Assembly: GCA_949751835.1 (NCBI GenBank)
Contig: CATKHK010000013.1
Span: 186,001-250,000, forward strand
DNA from: Blepharisma japonicum
Lineage: Eukaryota; Ciliophora; Heterotrichea; Heterotrichida; Blepharismidae
Direction of reading: 5' to 3'
Length of the DNA stretch: 64,000 nt
How positions within the stretch are numbered: the stretch's first letter is position 1; each line of letters opens with the position of its first letter. Below are positions 63,287 through 64,000 of this stretch, piece after piece. The notes beneath the pieces were generated by a model. That model did no database searches. It worked only from the letters and a program-made list of their open reading frames with translations, and was not told where the DNA came from. Made by a program: the position numbers and the translations under genes.

Positions 63287-64000
63287 TTACTTCCATAATT
63301 GACAAAGATTATATTTTCTCTTTGAGTGCAAATCATGATGATTTGACTCTACTTTATCACCTTGAGACATTTCATTATACAAATAACCCTTAAATGCCTC
63401 TTGGTTGTAGTCGCTCGTGGCGACAATTCCATCTCTCCATTCCTCGGAAACATATTTATGATTGAAATTATTAGCTTTGGGTGGTTTAAAAACCGGAGCA
63501 ACTTCTTTTCTGAGCAGCCTTTCCCATTCTACATTCTTCACCCATGGATGGTTTTTTACTTCACTTACTCCTTTAAAACCAAGTCTGTTTTGAGGTTCTC
63601 TTTGGATCAGTTTATTTACGAAGTCAACACATTCCTTAGACCAATCCCCTGATAAATTTTCATGTTTTAGTTGTATTTGTCTATCAAGGATTTGATCTTT
63701 TATTTGGTTCATGTTTTTTCCTACGTAAGGTCTTAATCCAGTGATGATTTCGTATAAAATCACACCTATAGCAAACCAATCTGCAGTATAAGTATGATTC
63801 TGCTGACACAGAACCTCAGGCGCCATGTATCCTGGTGTACCGGACATCTCGCTGCAGGTTTCATTTTCAAGCTTTCGTGCGATGCCAAAGTCAGTTAAAC
63901 AGACGTAGCCATCTTCGTCCAAAAGTCAGTTTTCAGGCTTTAAGTCTCTGTGTATAATTTTGTTTGAATGCAAGTACTCCAACGTGAGTATCACACAAGA
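63287..64000 (-). CDS. YANK/STK32-like AGC kinase, array member 7 (5' end beyond the window)
   Basis: The C-terminal 237 residues of a kinase, read from the window edge to TAA 63287-63289. Visible: LEYLHSNKIIHRDLKPEN, then a TGA=Trp in ENWLLDEDG (other members have Leu at this place), [41 protein letters not shown] and VEWERLLRKEVAPVFKPPKA. The DFGIAR form groups it with members 1 and 2 rather than 3-6. The N-terminal lobe lies outside the window. It is the intact partner of the decayed kinase at 56617-57285. Confidence 0.9.

Larger units (their letters stand above)
52515..64000. repeat. Tandem duplication of a three-kinase module
   Basis: Module A (52515-57285: members 3, 4, decayed 7') and module B (about 59068 to at least 63845: members 5, 6, 7) match in gene order, orientation, gene lengths (379, 381 residues) and intergenic sequence. 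The starts of corresponding genes are 6.69 kb (3/5) and 6.67 kb (4/6) apart. The 1.8-kb TIR segment separates the modules. Confidence 0.88.

Overview
The window is nuclear DNA of a ciliate, most likely the macronuclear genome of the heterotrich Blepharisma. It is AT-rich, with single-copy eukaryotic genes packed closely on both strands. Two signs point to the organism. First, TGA is read as tryptophan inside about 20 genes (kinase, splicing factor, E3 ligase, palmitoyltransferase and others), often at conserved Trp positions. Every complete gene ends in TAA or TAG and none in TGA. Second, the five introns found are only 15 or 16 nt long (GTA...TAG). Both traits are known from Blepharisma. Read with the standard code, most genes look broken; read with TGA=Trp and the tiny introns removed, they become full-length.

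Layout. 1-5.6 kb: an edge gene, a small acidic protein, a class II HMG-CoA reductase with an extra helical (possibly terpene-synthase-like) C-terminal domain followed by a decayed tandem copy of that domain, a coiled-coil protein, and ribosomal protein eL33. 5.7-11.4 kb: an IQ protein, CWC2/RBM22 with an N-terminal WW domain, and a kinesin-8-like motor. 11.9-22.8 kb: a secreted small protein, a RING/TRAF zinc-finger protein, ZC2HC1-like protein, a carbonic-anhydrase-like protein without its zinc ligands, an MFSD8/CLN7-like carrier, a small membrane protein, an MGCC-anchored ankyrin protein, a double cyclic-nucleotide-binding protein, a CAMK-like kinase and a small membrane protein. 22.9-34.5 kb: a macrodomain gene with two apparent frameshifts, a B-box/COMM protein, a thioredoxin-fold ER protein, SLU7, an EF-hand protein, cytochrome c1 and an ankyrin-DHHC palmitoyltransferase.

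35.5-38.4 kb holds a tandem cyclase-family locus: one broken copy, one intact copy and a remnant. 38.8-49.4 kb: an RBR E3 ligase, a kinesin-12-like motor, a lipase, an EF/C2 protein, a RING-B-box-Kelch protein and an ABHD17-like hydrolase.

49.6-64 kb is a head-to-tail array of YANK/STK32-like AGC kinases, all on the minus strand and all, where the start is visible, beginning MGNC. Seven are intact as far as visible and one is decayed. Three of them form a module that was duplicated together (52.5-57.3 kb and 59.1-64 kb). Between the two modules lies a 1.8-kb segment with imperfect terminal inverted repeats that cuts off the decayed kinase.

Most genes look like general cell machinery (cilia and microtubule motors, splicing, ubiquitin, membrane signalling, mevalonate). 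There is no operon logic. The points of most interest are the HMG-CoA reductase fusion, the kinase array with its TIR element, and the WW-CWC2 fusion.
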